A DNA stretch of 64,000 bases from Micrasema longulum (lineage: Eukaryota; Arthropoda; Insecta; Trichoptera; Brachycentridae). The notes below the pieces were generated by a model. It was given only the letters and a program-made list of their open reading frames with translations, made no database searches and was not told the DNA's origin. Shown one piece after another: positions 46,175-56,956 of this stretch (position 1 is its first letter; each line of letters starts with the position of its first letter). The position numbers were made by a program, and so were the translations under genes. Location of the stretch: positions 62,001-126,000 of the forward strand of contig JAGVSM010003502.1 in the NCBI GenBank assembly GCA_022494885.1, in the 5' to 3' direction.

Positions 46175-47526
46175 TAACTATGAAAATAACAATAATTACT
46201 TAATACTGACTTAAGCATTTTTTTATTTACAATTTTTTCGTTTACATTTAGTACATTTTTTATTACATAATATATTTGTAACTTTACAGCTTTACATGAA
46301 AACTAAAAAATCCCACATAGGCACAATAAGTGTAGAGGCACAATAAGTGTAGATGCATAATATGTAAATATATTTAAAAGAAAATAAAACATGAGTAATA
46401 ATTTTATGTTACATTCAAGTTGTTTTTTTTAATTTTTAATTTGAGTAAGAGTAGAGAATCTGAAAACAAGAAATAGAACAAAAAAATATTAAATGAAAGT
46501 TGATAATTAAATTAGGAAAAAATACAAGAGAAAATTAAAAGTTTATCGGGAAAAGAAAACATTGACATTTATATTTTTGACCTAATTTATAAAGGAATCA
46601 TTAGTAGAAGAGAGGCTTAAATTACCATTTTCTCTTGTGTCTAAAAAGTATGATTTATACAGTTTAAGGGCAAGGACATTTGCACGACTCTGTCCTAGTG
46701 TTGATTTACAAAACGGTATCTCCAGCACTTGATTCCTTCTGCATTCTCAGTAATCTTTTTAAAAATCATCAATGACTATGCTAAACCGGTTTCTATTTCT
46801 TTATTTTTTTTGGCCATCACTATTTTACAATATAAATGTAAAGATTATTTGAACATTAAAAGTTTTGTTAACCTAATATTACCCTCAACTTGTAAATAAA
46901 TGCTTAACAAAACAAACAAATGTTTTTTATATCTCAACAGAGTTAAAGAAGCATGGAATGGAGTATTTATAGAAGGAAATGTGTGTTCGTGTGCACTTGA
47001 CGTATTACAACGTGCAAGTGCTGTAAATAAAAACAATATGGCCATTTGTGTGTACAATATATATATTTTTTATTTATTCATAATTATAATACAGTAATGT
47101 ATTATATTCCCAGGAGTTACAAACAACTCAATTTGGGACTTGAATAATATATAACATTTTTTTGGATAAAAATATTTACAACCAAGAAACAAAGCAAGTT
47201 TAAACTTATAACTAAATATATCAAAACAAAATCTATCACTAAACATATCAACACATAATTGTAACTAAAATATCAACGTGCAATTATTATACTAAATATA
47301 TCAACAATTATATTTTTTAAAAATCCAAGTAGAAAAAAAAAACAAAGTACTATACAGCAAATAAATAAAAAAAACCCTTTCAAGAATAGAGGAAATGGTG
47401 AATCTAAGACTAAAGAGGTAAATTAGGTTCGTTAACAAGGCTACGAAGGTAATGCAACTATCAAAATCAACAATATGTATTTATAAAGTATAAAACAGAA
47501 TAAGTAAGTAATAAAAAAACATGAAT
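46175..47526. other. Intergenic spacer between the convergent transposon genes
   Basis: Mostly AT-rich with no convincing gene. Around 46620-46800 and 46840-47057 are less AT-biased stretches. The second contains acceptor-like sequences on both strands (TATCTCAACAG at about 46940 plus; ATTTACAG at about 47010 minus). A LINE-like 3' repeat occupies about 47055-47430. Confidence 0.4.
47055..47430 (-). repeat. LINE-like 3' repeat inside the transposon
   Basis: It matches 25575-25900 in the same orientation. Both begin in TTATTTATT-type sequence, then carry CCCA(T/G)GAGTTACAAA, GGGAC(A/T)T-AATAAT and AAGAAACAAAGCAAGTTT. It is read as the AT-rich 3' end of a retroelement inserted between the two genes, and no coding part is seen. 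Confidence 0.55.
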
Positions 47527-49401
47527 TTATTTGAGTTTATTATAAATTGCTAAATTCCAAAACACTGTACACTTTTCAATTAAATCTAAGCAATACTCCT
47601 TATTTATATTTATAAACAAATGTGTAACATTCTTAGATTCCTCGAAATCAGGATGTGCTACACAGTACAGAGCTTTTATTTTGTTAGAAAAAAACATTTC
47701 TAGCTGGACCTGAGCCATATACTTTTCAGAGGGATTTCCGTCTGTAAAATATGTTTGAAAAGTGGCATCAGATACAGGGCATTTCACCTCAACAATATAC
47801 TCTTCGTACAGCGCATCTGGAGATGCTCCAAATATGGGGTATTCAGGAGACAAAAAAATGCCACACTTTCTAAACTTTACATTTAGTTTTCTTTGCATTT
47901 CTTTTAAAACTAAGGACTCTAAGGACCTGCCGCGTAATAACGCCGCAGTTGCTTTCAACTTGGCTCCCAACAATTTCTCACAGAGAGAACCATCACTTGT
48001 CTGGCACCTTGACACAGCATAAGCGTTGGAAGCAGTGATTCGAGCAAAACGCAGTCTATGCCACAAAGGTATATCGTTTTGCTCAACAGTTAAGCGTTCA
48101 GCAGCTCTGCAGATAGGCATCTTCATTTGACCCTGACAATATTTTAAAAAATCTTTTGGGAGAAAATTACTTTGTTCTTTTTGAAATTGACACATTAAAA
48201 CATGCAAAGATAACCTATCTACATCAGTATGTTGGGTAAAAAGACGCATTCGTCTTGAAGTACCATCACCCAACTGGTTGCTGGCATCGACTACAGCTGC
48301 CAAAAACGAGCCATCTCCTGATGGCAAATCCTCGTGGTTTCCAAATTCCTTGGCCATAACGAAAGGAATCGTGGTGCCGATACCTGCCATTATCGGACGC
48401 TTCCAATAACAGGCTACTGAAGTAGGGCTGGGCTCAATGCTGCGTCGATATAGCCAATATATAAATGCTACTGAGTGTTTGCATCCTCCTGTAATATAAA
48501 TGTTATTTTACAGTTATTTATAAACATGACATCGTCCTATCTAGCACTTGCTCAATACACACTAATAATTTGACAGATTAAAAAAATATGTGCGACGCGA
48601 TTAATTTAACAATAAAATTTTTCTTCCTTCTGCAAATTTATACAAAAAGAACATGCAATGCAGTACGTTTTTTTCTTTTTTTTAAATAAATAAGACGCTT
48701 CCGATGTCAACTATTCATCGACAATAATGCGTCTACTACCATGCTTACCTTGAGAAGCCGCACAGTCTTCACATTGGCACGATATTATTTTATTATTTGC
48801 CTCATCAATGACGCTGATAACTGAGTATGCCTTCTTCCGAATTTTATGCTCTGGTGTAACCCGGCATTTTACAGTGCACACATTTTTATTTCTTTTGATC
48901 TGGACATATCCAATAGCGTTGTCCGCATATTCAGCTCTCGAAGACCTGCAAATAAATAGTGTATTTACAATTTTGTCCCTTCTGTGCTTGGTTACAGTTT
49001 TTAAGACAATAATTAATCAGACATAAAACAGTCAGTATTTTAATTCTAAAGTGTTTATTAAGAACTAATTAAGTCCATTAAAATACTCATGACAGAACAA
49101 AGGAGGTTATGTATGGAAAAAATAGTATCCAAGTATATTTACACCATTTCTGGCGATAAGTTGTATCACTGCTGAATATAAAATACGTCTTTAACATATT
49201 AAAAACTCAATATCAAAGAAAGGTGACAGTTTTAAGTAATATATTATAGTTAAACATTTTTGAAACTCACCTGTCAACTTTCACTCCCCTCATTTCGGCG
49301 CTGCAAAAGTTTGTATTTTCGGAAAAAAACAACATTAACATGGATTCATTTACATGAGGAATGTTATCCGATTGTCCTTTAATAAAATTATCTTCCGTCA
49401 T
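47527..49401 (-). CDS. SWIM zinc-finger plus YqaJ-like nuclease of the transposon, 429 aa, 3 exons
   Basis: Exons are 49401-49271, 48945-48749 and 48488-47527. Every intron is GT-AG (donors GTGAGT and GTAAGC; acceptors TTTGCAG and ATTACAG) and phases match. The joined frame is 1290 bp with no stop until TAA. The start is ATG at 49401, opening MTEDNFIKGQ. A SWIM-type motif spans the second splice junction: C100-x-C102, nine residues, then C112-x-H114. The C-terminal half is a YqaJ/lambda-exonuclease fold of the PD-(D/E)XK class, with LWHRLRFARITASNA, GRSLESL, GASPDALYEE (D334), VEVKCP (E343, K345) and YMAQVQLEM (Q369, Q371). Such enzymes resect or cleave DNA. Here the protein is encoded beside a transposase, so a role in transposition or end processing is inferred. 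Expression and activity are unknown. It is transcribed in the same direction as DAAM. Confidence 0.88.
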
Positions 49402-49484
49402 TTCGTTAAAATTGCGAATAAAGCGTTAAACAAACCGTCGCCACCAAAACACCAGCGGAAATGAATGACAGCGTTGTCGAACAA

Positions 49485-49500
49485 GATAAATGACGTCACA
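49485..49500 (-). promoter_or_regulatory. Subterminal CRE-like motif, right copy
   Basis: GATAAATGACGTCACA is the exact 16-bp reverse complement of 44247-44262. It lies 84 bp upstream of the nuclease start codon at 49401. The symmetric placement before both genes suggests a shared regulatory or transposase-binding site. Confidence 0.6.
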
Positions 49501-49749
49501 AACACGACAACCAATCACGATGCGTTCGAAATCCATTCGCCAGAAATCAATATTTAAAACGAAAATTTTAATTAAAAACGGCTAAAAAATAAAATTAGAC
49601 TTGAAAATAAATAAATAGTTTTTAATTTTCTTCCAGGATCATCAATTACTTTCATCTTTTCTAACATATGCATGGAGCCCATTCTCATTTAAAAGCCACT
49701 CAAGTTTTAATATTGACAAAAAATAAAGATAAAATAAATGCTGTCGTAC

Positions 49750-49902
49750 CTGGAAGCAGGCGCAGAGGCCGCGCCCCCTCGGCCGAAGGGCCGGCTTGGG
49801 GCGCGGCGGGCACAGGAGCCCCGCGCACGGCAGGGCGGGGCAGCGCAGGCTCGCCACGCGGGCGCGGGCCGCCTCCAATCCGGATGACCACGAGGGGACC
49901 CC
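49750..49902 (-). CDS. DAAM: Probable upstream DAAM 5' exon (GC-rich)
   Basis: A 153-bp GC-rich island in AT-rich DNA. On the minus strand it is bounded by an acceptor-like CTTTCAG and a donor GTACGA. All three reading frames are open, so frame cannot be decided from openness. The phase-0 frame ends RGRGLCACFQ and would splice directly to NDEPPEITY at 9864. DAAM N-termini are likewise short, basic and Cys/Phe-rich just before the PEITY motif. A competing frame reads a Gly/Pro/Ala-rich peptide (GPLVVIRIGGG and on). No in-frame ATG lies in the exon in the DAAM-compatible frame. The start is therefore upstream, or the 5' boundary is not a true acceptor. The exon is likely on splice and composition grounds; assignment to DAAM is inference. 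Confidence 0.55.
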
Positions 49903-49970
49903 CTGAAAGAAAAAGAAACATTTGTTAAATCACAAATAATTTGGACATGTTTGTCAAATTGGTATTTCAT

Positions 49971-52077
49971 GTAAACTCGATGGCGCCTGCAAGCGAAAAT
50001 CCTGAAAAACGAAATAGAATTACGAAGATGAAGTTTATGCCTGCGACACCCGAGATGCCCGATTCGAAACCCGGCAAGGTTGACATGAAGTGTGTATTTT
50101 AATAGTAAGTTGGGAAGGCGATGACTAAGCGCCTACATATCCTCTTTTTTCCACCTGCTGACATGCCTCTAAAATACAGGCTTAAAGTTTTATTTAAAAA
50201 CAAAATTACTTTTTTTTTGCCATAAATTGTTAAATTGCATATTTTTCCAAAATTTAAACATATATCTACTTAAATAATTGTATTTACATTTTTTGCTTTT
50301 GTATTCAAATAATGCTTTTTATATAATATTGTTTTACAGAACATTGTTATAATATTCTGGATTGTTATTCTATTGCATCACATGTCATTATAATTTAATC
50401 TAAATAATTTTACTGTGTATTTTTTATTGTTGATTATTATGCTTGACACGGGCACAGCCTAAAAAGCCTCAATAAGTGCATTAATATTTCAACAAGTATT
50501 AATTTTAAATAAATGAATAAATAAATATTGTCGAAAATTTAAAAAAATAAAAACTACTATATACACAGTGTTTCTGGGCCAGAAGCCTTACTTCAAAGGA
50601 ACATTCTTCACGGTAAACTGTTTGTTTTAAAAAACTCTTTTTTGTGAATTTTTTTTTTGTTGTAATTTGAAAATGGAGGAAAATCCTTTATGTCTCGGAC
50701 TAATATCCCCTCTACAAACCACTCAACCGCTTCCCTAGTCCGCGTCCGATGCGTATCATTTCGTTGGTAGAATACGTTTTTGATCTAAAAAAATTATACA
50801 GTTTTTCCATTTAAAATATGCTATTTTCCAAAAAAAATATAAGGATATTTTTAAAAGTACACCATAAAACATGTTCCTCTGAAGTTTTGCGGTATGACCC
50901 AGAAAAACCTTGTTAATTAAATTAAAAAAAAAAAAAAAAGAGAAACCAATCACTCCTGTTTTAAAACAAATATTAAAAGAAGAAAATATACGCGAAAATT
51001 CACTCAATTTATTTGGGGATATAGGGCGATAATAAGGTTAAGATCAATCGCAAAAACAATAAAGCTATCTTCCTTAAAATATTAAACATTGCATAGTAAC
51101 AAACATGCTAGTATCTTTATGAAACTACAGGGCCAATCAAACATATTGACTCAACGAAGTGATAAGACGAGAAAAGAGCGCTTTCTCCACGTCAGCGTCA
51201 GTAAGGAACAATTAAGTTATCAACTTGTCATTCACTTCATTTACGAAAATCACTGATCGTGAGACTTTCAACTGACGCATTATGCGCACATAGGAACTAA
51301 CTAGCGAACCTATCCGTGTCAAAGACTTTGATTAAACTACACATGACGAGCCTCTCCAAGAAACCCGTCAAGACGAGAATGCAATTATTTGTGCTGATTG
51401 TAAACTGCGCGAATTATAATCAATGTGTGGTTTCAATGAATTTAATAAAGATCATCATATCATATCATACAATTGATACTGTGATCAACACGATTAGACG
51501 AAACTACGATGAGAGAAGAAAATCAAATTATAAGTTTGATTGAATAAATTTTATCCTCATTCCGCATTTCAGCTTCTCTTGTTGCGGTTGGTTTAAAGTT
51601 ATTAGCTTTATTTGAAGTTAGTTGGGCTCAACCGGAAACCAATGCCCGCTGTCATCTAATCTACCATATCAACAACAGCGCAAACGAAGAATCATGCATT
51701 TCCTGTACGTAAGCAACAAAATAATAAAAACATCTAAAATACTAATTAATTATAGAAATAAAAGACGAGTAATATTTTTTTAAACTTAATGTTTTGATAC
51801 AAAACAGAGGTAAGGATAAAGGATTCAAAATTATATGAAAGTAAATGAAATGAAATTATTTTTGTCGTAACGATCTTTCACAGAGTGTCCTGGGTTAACT
51901 GATAAGTTGATATAATGATATTTTAAAGAGTTTAAGTATTGTATTTGTATATTTATTATTTTTAACTGTCCACTCCTTCGTGAGTTTGATTTCTGTCAAT
52001 TATGATTAGTAAACTCAAAACACTTGGCTAAAGATCCTTAAGACAAAAACAATTTAATTAATAAATTTTTTAATCCT
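49971..52077. other. Upstream of the DAAM 5' island; nothing recognised
   Basis: 50026-50095 contains a B-box-like GATTCGAAACC followed by CGGCAAGGTTGACATG and may be a SINE remnant. The rest is AT-rich without recognisable coding sequence. Confidence 0.35.
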
Positions 52078-52345
52078 CAATATTTTGACATTTAATATTA
52101 GGTGTTTGCGGATGTTCCGTTGTGATCGCGTAAACGATAAACAACCATGGTGAGAAATTGTTATCACGTCGACAGTTATTTGCGATTGAGCTACAGGTTT
52201 AACCAGTGGTCCCCCGAGGATGAGGCTTCTTTTACGATGGAAAGCATCACATTCACATAGAATGTGTATAGATGTTTTTTCATCTGCACTGCAGAATCTA
52301 CATCTAGAAGTTTTGGAAAGGTTTAGTCTAGCAAGGTGTTACCGT
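52078..52345 (-). pseudogene. LINE RNase-H-type C-terminal fragment and 3' UTR
   Basis: The minus-strand peptide CRFCSADEKTSIHILCECDA, then FHRKRSLILGG, is the C-x2-C...H...C tail of several LINE clades. 52078-52196 is its 3' UTR, repeated at 26767-26886. Confidence 0.72.
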
Positions 52346-53049
52346 GGACTTCATAGCAAGAAATATAATAATTAGAGAATGAAAATGATCAGAAACACCA
52401 GTGTTTTATAGACAAAACTGGTTAGTATATTGTCTTTATATTGTGGTAAGTACTAAATTTAACATCAGAGAAATTTATGGACTGCTTGTATCTTGTACGT
52501 TATGGCAGAACACACTTTTCCATACTCTGTGGTTGCGTTCTAAATGTAGGCCCTGTTCTTGTCTGGCAGACTCCGAGGGACAAAGATTGGTTCTCAATCT
52601 ATGGTTTCACTTCACGCGATAGTTCTCCGACTCTCGGTCAGTCAGAATCTTACAGAAGAAAGTGAATTTGCAACAGGCGATTTGTGTTTACCGAGTACGG
52701 GGTCAATTTTAGCGTCACGAACCAGTTCAGAAATGCACGGACAAGAAAACATTATTAGTTCTCATTGCGTTCTGTCTACGGATGTAAAACGCTTACAGAA
52801 GATTTACAGAAAACAGTAATAGAAGAAAGTTCTAACATACAAACTAGTTTGACATTAAGAACTTGAAAAGGTTCATGGTAATACTAACCATTTTGAATTG
52901 AAGATTGAGTTAGTTTGCTTAAATGCCCTCAAATAGCAAAGGATTTATCTCAATCTAATTCAGAGCATATAATCAAAATTTTGGTTTTTAACTCATGTAT
53001 TTATTTACTTACGGACATTATCCATTTATACAATTTATTTGTTTATACT

Positions 53050-53765
53050 TTTACATTGTTTGTTTTCTTTTTATTATACAGAATAATGTTCTCTCACTGG
53101 AAGTGTCCCGTGCCGAGGGAAACATTTTACAAAATGTGAAACATGCCTAAGATTAGCTGTTTAACAAAGTTAACATAATAATAACAACCACAAAAAACTT
53201 AATTAATCTAATTAACCTAATTATCATTAACATAATAAACAATAAAAAACTAAAATAATCATTAAAACCAAAACCAATTTATATAGACCAATAGAACAAA
53301 TTTTAAAAACAGTACACACATTTTACCTATTTGGCTTGATCCACTCATCGATCCGTGTGCAACCCACCTCCACTATCCATTTCTTAATAGCAATTTTATA
53401 TTGAGAGAACTTACTAATTGCCCTTATGGATAATGGAAGTAGACTGTACACTTTAATCGAGTAGTAGGCCAATCCTCTTTGACCGAAGGTTGTATTTATT
53501 TTTTTGCAGCATCAGGGTGGAGTATCGAGTAACTCTTGTATTTGTAACGGAAAAAAGAGAATAATGTTTACGTGCGTAAAGTAACAGAGCTTTTACATAA
53601 AGTTGTTTTATAGGTTTTACATTAAGATTTTCAAATATACCGAGGGAGCTAGTTCTGATTGGGGCTCTTAAGATATTTTTTATTAAAGCTTTTTGTGCAA
53701 TTATTATTTGCTTGATCAGTGTGTCATTTGCACATCCCCATCCAATTATCATATATTCCAAAACT
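53050..53765 (-). pseudogene. LINE reverse transcriptase C-terminal fragment
   Basis: 53761-53453 encodes EYMIIGWGCANDTLIKQIII, KALIKNILRAPIRTSS and KQLYVKALLLYARKHYS. The coding tail continues in another frame as TTFGQRGLAYYSIKVYSLLP and ends IDEWIKPNR near 53325. A frameshift lies at the A-run near 53500. The 3' UTR contains CACTGGAAGTGTCCCGTGCC. Confidence 0.78.
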
Positions 53766-55080
53766 GATTGAGTTATTACGTAATATATTTTTACCAGTTC
53801 TTTTAGGCTAATTATATTTCTTAAAATTCATAGGGTATTAATATAACAATATAAAAATTGTTAAAAACAATAAAAAAGAAGCATTGACAAACATAAGGGA
53901 CATCGAGACAAGATGTTTAAATCGTTGTAAACTTAAACCAAAACAGTCCAGCTTTTGTCTTGAGTTAAAAATACGACAAAGATGCGTCATTGGAGAATTA
54001 AGGCTATAGTTTGTTCTTGACTAATCGATGAAGAGTACTTTATTTTTTCTTAAACCACGGGTCGGAATATAAAATTTTACCTGTCCCAGTAATGATGGCA
54101 CATCGAGTGTACAATTTAGTATATCGAACACATAATGGAGTCAATATTAGCATTATTTAAGCTTTTTTAAGGAAACACGGTTTGATTTTTCTTCATACAA
54201 ACGTCTTTCAGTATTTTCTCCCTGGATTATGGAACTAGAGCAATGATTTTTTATACACCATAGATATTTACTATTGGCATGTTTGAATTTATTCATGGCT
54301 AACGACGCACATGAAATATGATCCCACCCTATTTCCATTTAATGCCAGCAGTATTTTGACACTTAAAAACGACACAACATGGCATAGTTGAATTTAAATC
54401 GGCAGTTGCGTACTAAGCGATGTCTAAAGAGTAACTAATGGCCAAAGCGTAAAACTATTAATTTATGAGTAGTTTAGTCGGCTTCAGTTTGATGCGCGTA
54501 CGCGGTTTCTAGACTATTTTAATTATATGGATAACATATTCCCAATTAACGAAATAATATTGAAAACACTTGCATCTCATTTATGGATACAAATTATTTG
54601 CAGAACAAATGGCTAGATGTCTTAAGATAAGGAACAGGGCACGTGCTTAAAATGCGTAGTGGTGTCAGCTAACTCACTTTTCTTTTCCTATAGATATTTA
54701 ATTACACATCAAACGTTTCCGTTAACATTATACATAATGGCTTGTTCATTGCCAAATGGCAGACACTTCTCCAAATGACAATTATTGCATTGAGTATCAT
54801 CTTATCTGCCAGCATTAGTGAGTAGCTACTAATTTACGGCCAAAAGAAGCTAAAACCGGATTATTACGAGGATAAAACTTGGCTGAGGAATTTTAATAGC
54901 CTTGCTTATAAACCAGTGTTTGTATTTTTGTATTTTCGCCGGAGAAAGTGTTCCGTAACGCTAATAAGTATAATATAATATATCATTATATAAATAATCA
55001 TCGTAGGCGTATTAAAATGTCTGGCGAAACTCTGATGACCTTTTAAAAACTCAAAATAATTGGAATAAATATCGTTTCCA
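53766..55080. other. No gene recognised
   Basis: AT-rich sequence with short unsupported frames. Confidence 0.4.
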
Positions 55081-55089
55081 AGATTTCCT

Positions 55090-55480
55090 TCATCTTCTTG
55101 TTGCGCTGTTCCTTTCGGAAGTTAAATTCTACCATCACTTGAAACTTCTCTCGATCCTGGGCCATTCTGATGCATTGCTGTATCTGGTATTTCAAACCAA
55201 TGCCGAAGATTCCTGAGCCATGATGCTCTTTTACGTGCCATACCTTTTCTACCTTCTATCTTCTCTTGCATTATGATTTGTCGAAGTAAAAGGGCATATT
55301 ATTCTCCACGGAATATGTGTCAAAAGTATACGGCCTGACGTCTTTTGACAGTGGTTAATAGTTTTCTATCTAACATTTCTTCTATCTCTATCTAAGTTTT
55401 CCTAGATTAACAAAAGTTTTGCTATCGTCTTTGAGTCCATACAAGGTAATTACGACAAAGTTTTACACTCCAGACTTCGT
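55090..55480 (-). pseudogene. RTE-like LINE C-terminal fragment
   Basis: The minus-strand peptide IIMQEKIEGRKGMARKRASW, then LRNLRHWFEIPDTAMH, matches the QGK.EGKRG.GR.R.SWL.NLR.W tail of RTE-type LINEs. Frame-broken. Confidence 0.75.
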
Positions 55481-55919
55481 GATATTAAGCACTTTATTAT
55501 TTCATTTAAATATCCACATCATTTTATATAGACAAAATAATGTTCTTTTATTGAAGTAAATATGTGCAAGCCTTATCTCTCCATTGAAAAACAGCTGTTA
55601 TTTTTAATTGATTGGGTTATTTTTACGTAGTCTTTTGATATGTTTTCGTTTTATAGTACAAATTTTTGACCAACTCATCTTTTGACTGTTTTTGGTTGGC
55701 TGGAAGATATTGCTCTCAGCGATAAGTTTTCTATAATAAAAATATAAAACTTGTTAATATTTACGACTACATAACTCATTGTCTACACCTACTAAAAAAT
55801 ACAATACATTTATACTCCAACTGCAGCATATGAGGATATTAGAAGCAAACTTAAAATCTCCACCAAAAACGGAAAATTAATTATTGATGCCAATATAAAC
55901 TTTACATTGATGAAGTGAA

Positions 55920-56060
55920 CAATGGTGATTGGACTCATAAAGGTAATAAACCAAAATCAGTGATCGAACATTCCATTTCCAAGACAAACAAAAACGATTT
56001 TTTTCCGAGTACCTTAGCCTTGTACATGACACGTAAGGCTACTAAATACAGGGCTCCAAA
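55920..56060 (+). repeat. R1/I-type LINE 3' end
   Basis: GGTGATTGGACTCATAAAGG, then GATCGAACATTCCATTTCC, matches 39468-39570. Confidence 0.7.
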
Positions 56061-56214
56061 TATAAAAAAAATAAAATAAAAAAACTTTACACTTAAACCT
56101 ACCAACCTAAATAATAGCGTAATTCAAAAACGTCTCTTACTCTTGCAAAAACAGAATTCATTTATACTACATGACACCGCAAATTTAGCATTCTCCATTA
56201 AGTTGGTGAAGCTT

Positions 56215-56592
56215 AATTAGAAATCTCACAATTTTTTTTAAATAATAAAGGTCCATGAAATACTTTCCAGTAAAAAAAAAAATTTGCTTATTATTAGTAG
56301 CATAAAAATATGTTTAAAATTGAAATTTTGAATTGAACGCCCCTAATACGTCACGATTCATGTTTATTTGTTCCTGGCCATTAAAATTTGTTTAGAACAT
56401 TATCACAAATCTTGACGTCACAGCAACCGACGTTTTTCTTGCAACGTATTTTTATAAAATTTATTTTTTACAATTATGTATGAAAACATTTCTCCACAAT
56501 ATCTATATTGATTTTGAAAATACAATTAATTATTCTCAATCCATTTCATATATTTTTATCGGTATTCGTAGTGTGTGATATTTCTCTATTCT
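56215..56592 (-). mobile_element. MITE, TAGGGAAATAT family
   Basis: Reverse orientation: CGCCCCTAATACGTCACGAT core, TTTTTATCGGTATTCGTAG and end GATATTTCTCTATT. Length close to the 14095 copy. Confidence 0.68.
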
Positions 56593-56956
56593 TTTTTCAA
56601 AGTTTTTCGCAAATACCTCAGTAACTTCTTCAATCGAGATTTCTAAGTGTGCTTCCTATACTCTCATATCTTGATCCGTTTTGCTATTTGACAGGTAAAG
56701 TAATCACTCTTACGTTTAAGGTGCCCATCCAGGCACAATGAAATATTGCAGAGAGAGAACTCCTTCTACTCCGAAAACTGTTTTCAAGACCAAGGGTCTT
56801 CCAATTGATTTTGCTCATACTAAAAAAACATTTACTTCGCGTAGTTTCGTGGGATGGCAATGGTTTTCGTTAAAAACGAACATCCATATAAGTAGCTAGT
56901 AGCTAGAGCGTCCTCAGAAAGAGTACGAATAAATAACAATAAAAAAATATATATCC

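Larger units (their letters stand above)
44081..49680. mobile_element. ISL2EU-like DNA transposon with THAP-DDE transposase and SWIM-YqaJ nuclease genes
   Basis: A 5600-bp element. The left end is GGGCTCCATGCAG and the right end, reverse-complemented, is GGGCTCCATGCAT, giving a 12-bp perfect terminal inverted repeat. AT flanks it at 44079-44080 and 49681-49682, a 2-bp target duplication. A second inverted motif of 16 bp lies 166 and 180 bp inside the ends. Two convergent spliced genes occupy it: a THAP plus DDE transposase (plus strand, left) and a SWIM plus YqaJ nuclease (minus strand, right). Linked transposase and YqaJ genes are the hallmark of the ISL2EU group of IS5-related eukaryotic transposons; this classification is from memory. 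A LINE-like 3' repeat sits between the genes. Termini and nuclease gene look intact and the transposase has one frameshift, so the insertion looks fairly young. Confidence 0.9.
9865..49749 (-). other. Inferred giant DAAM intron filled with transposons
   Basis: The stretch between the two minus-strand exon candidates is about 39.9 kb. It contains no other recognisable host exon. It holds LINE tails, SINEs, MITEs, a foldback element, a Helitron and a two-gene DNA transposon. It is one intron only if both exons belong to the same transcript and no small exon was missed. Confidence 0.5.

Noticed and set aside
49642..49970. Independent small genes in the GC-rich island
   Set aside because: All frames are open because the island is GC-rich; splice-bounded exon is the better reading.
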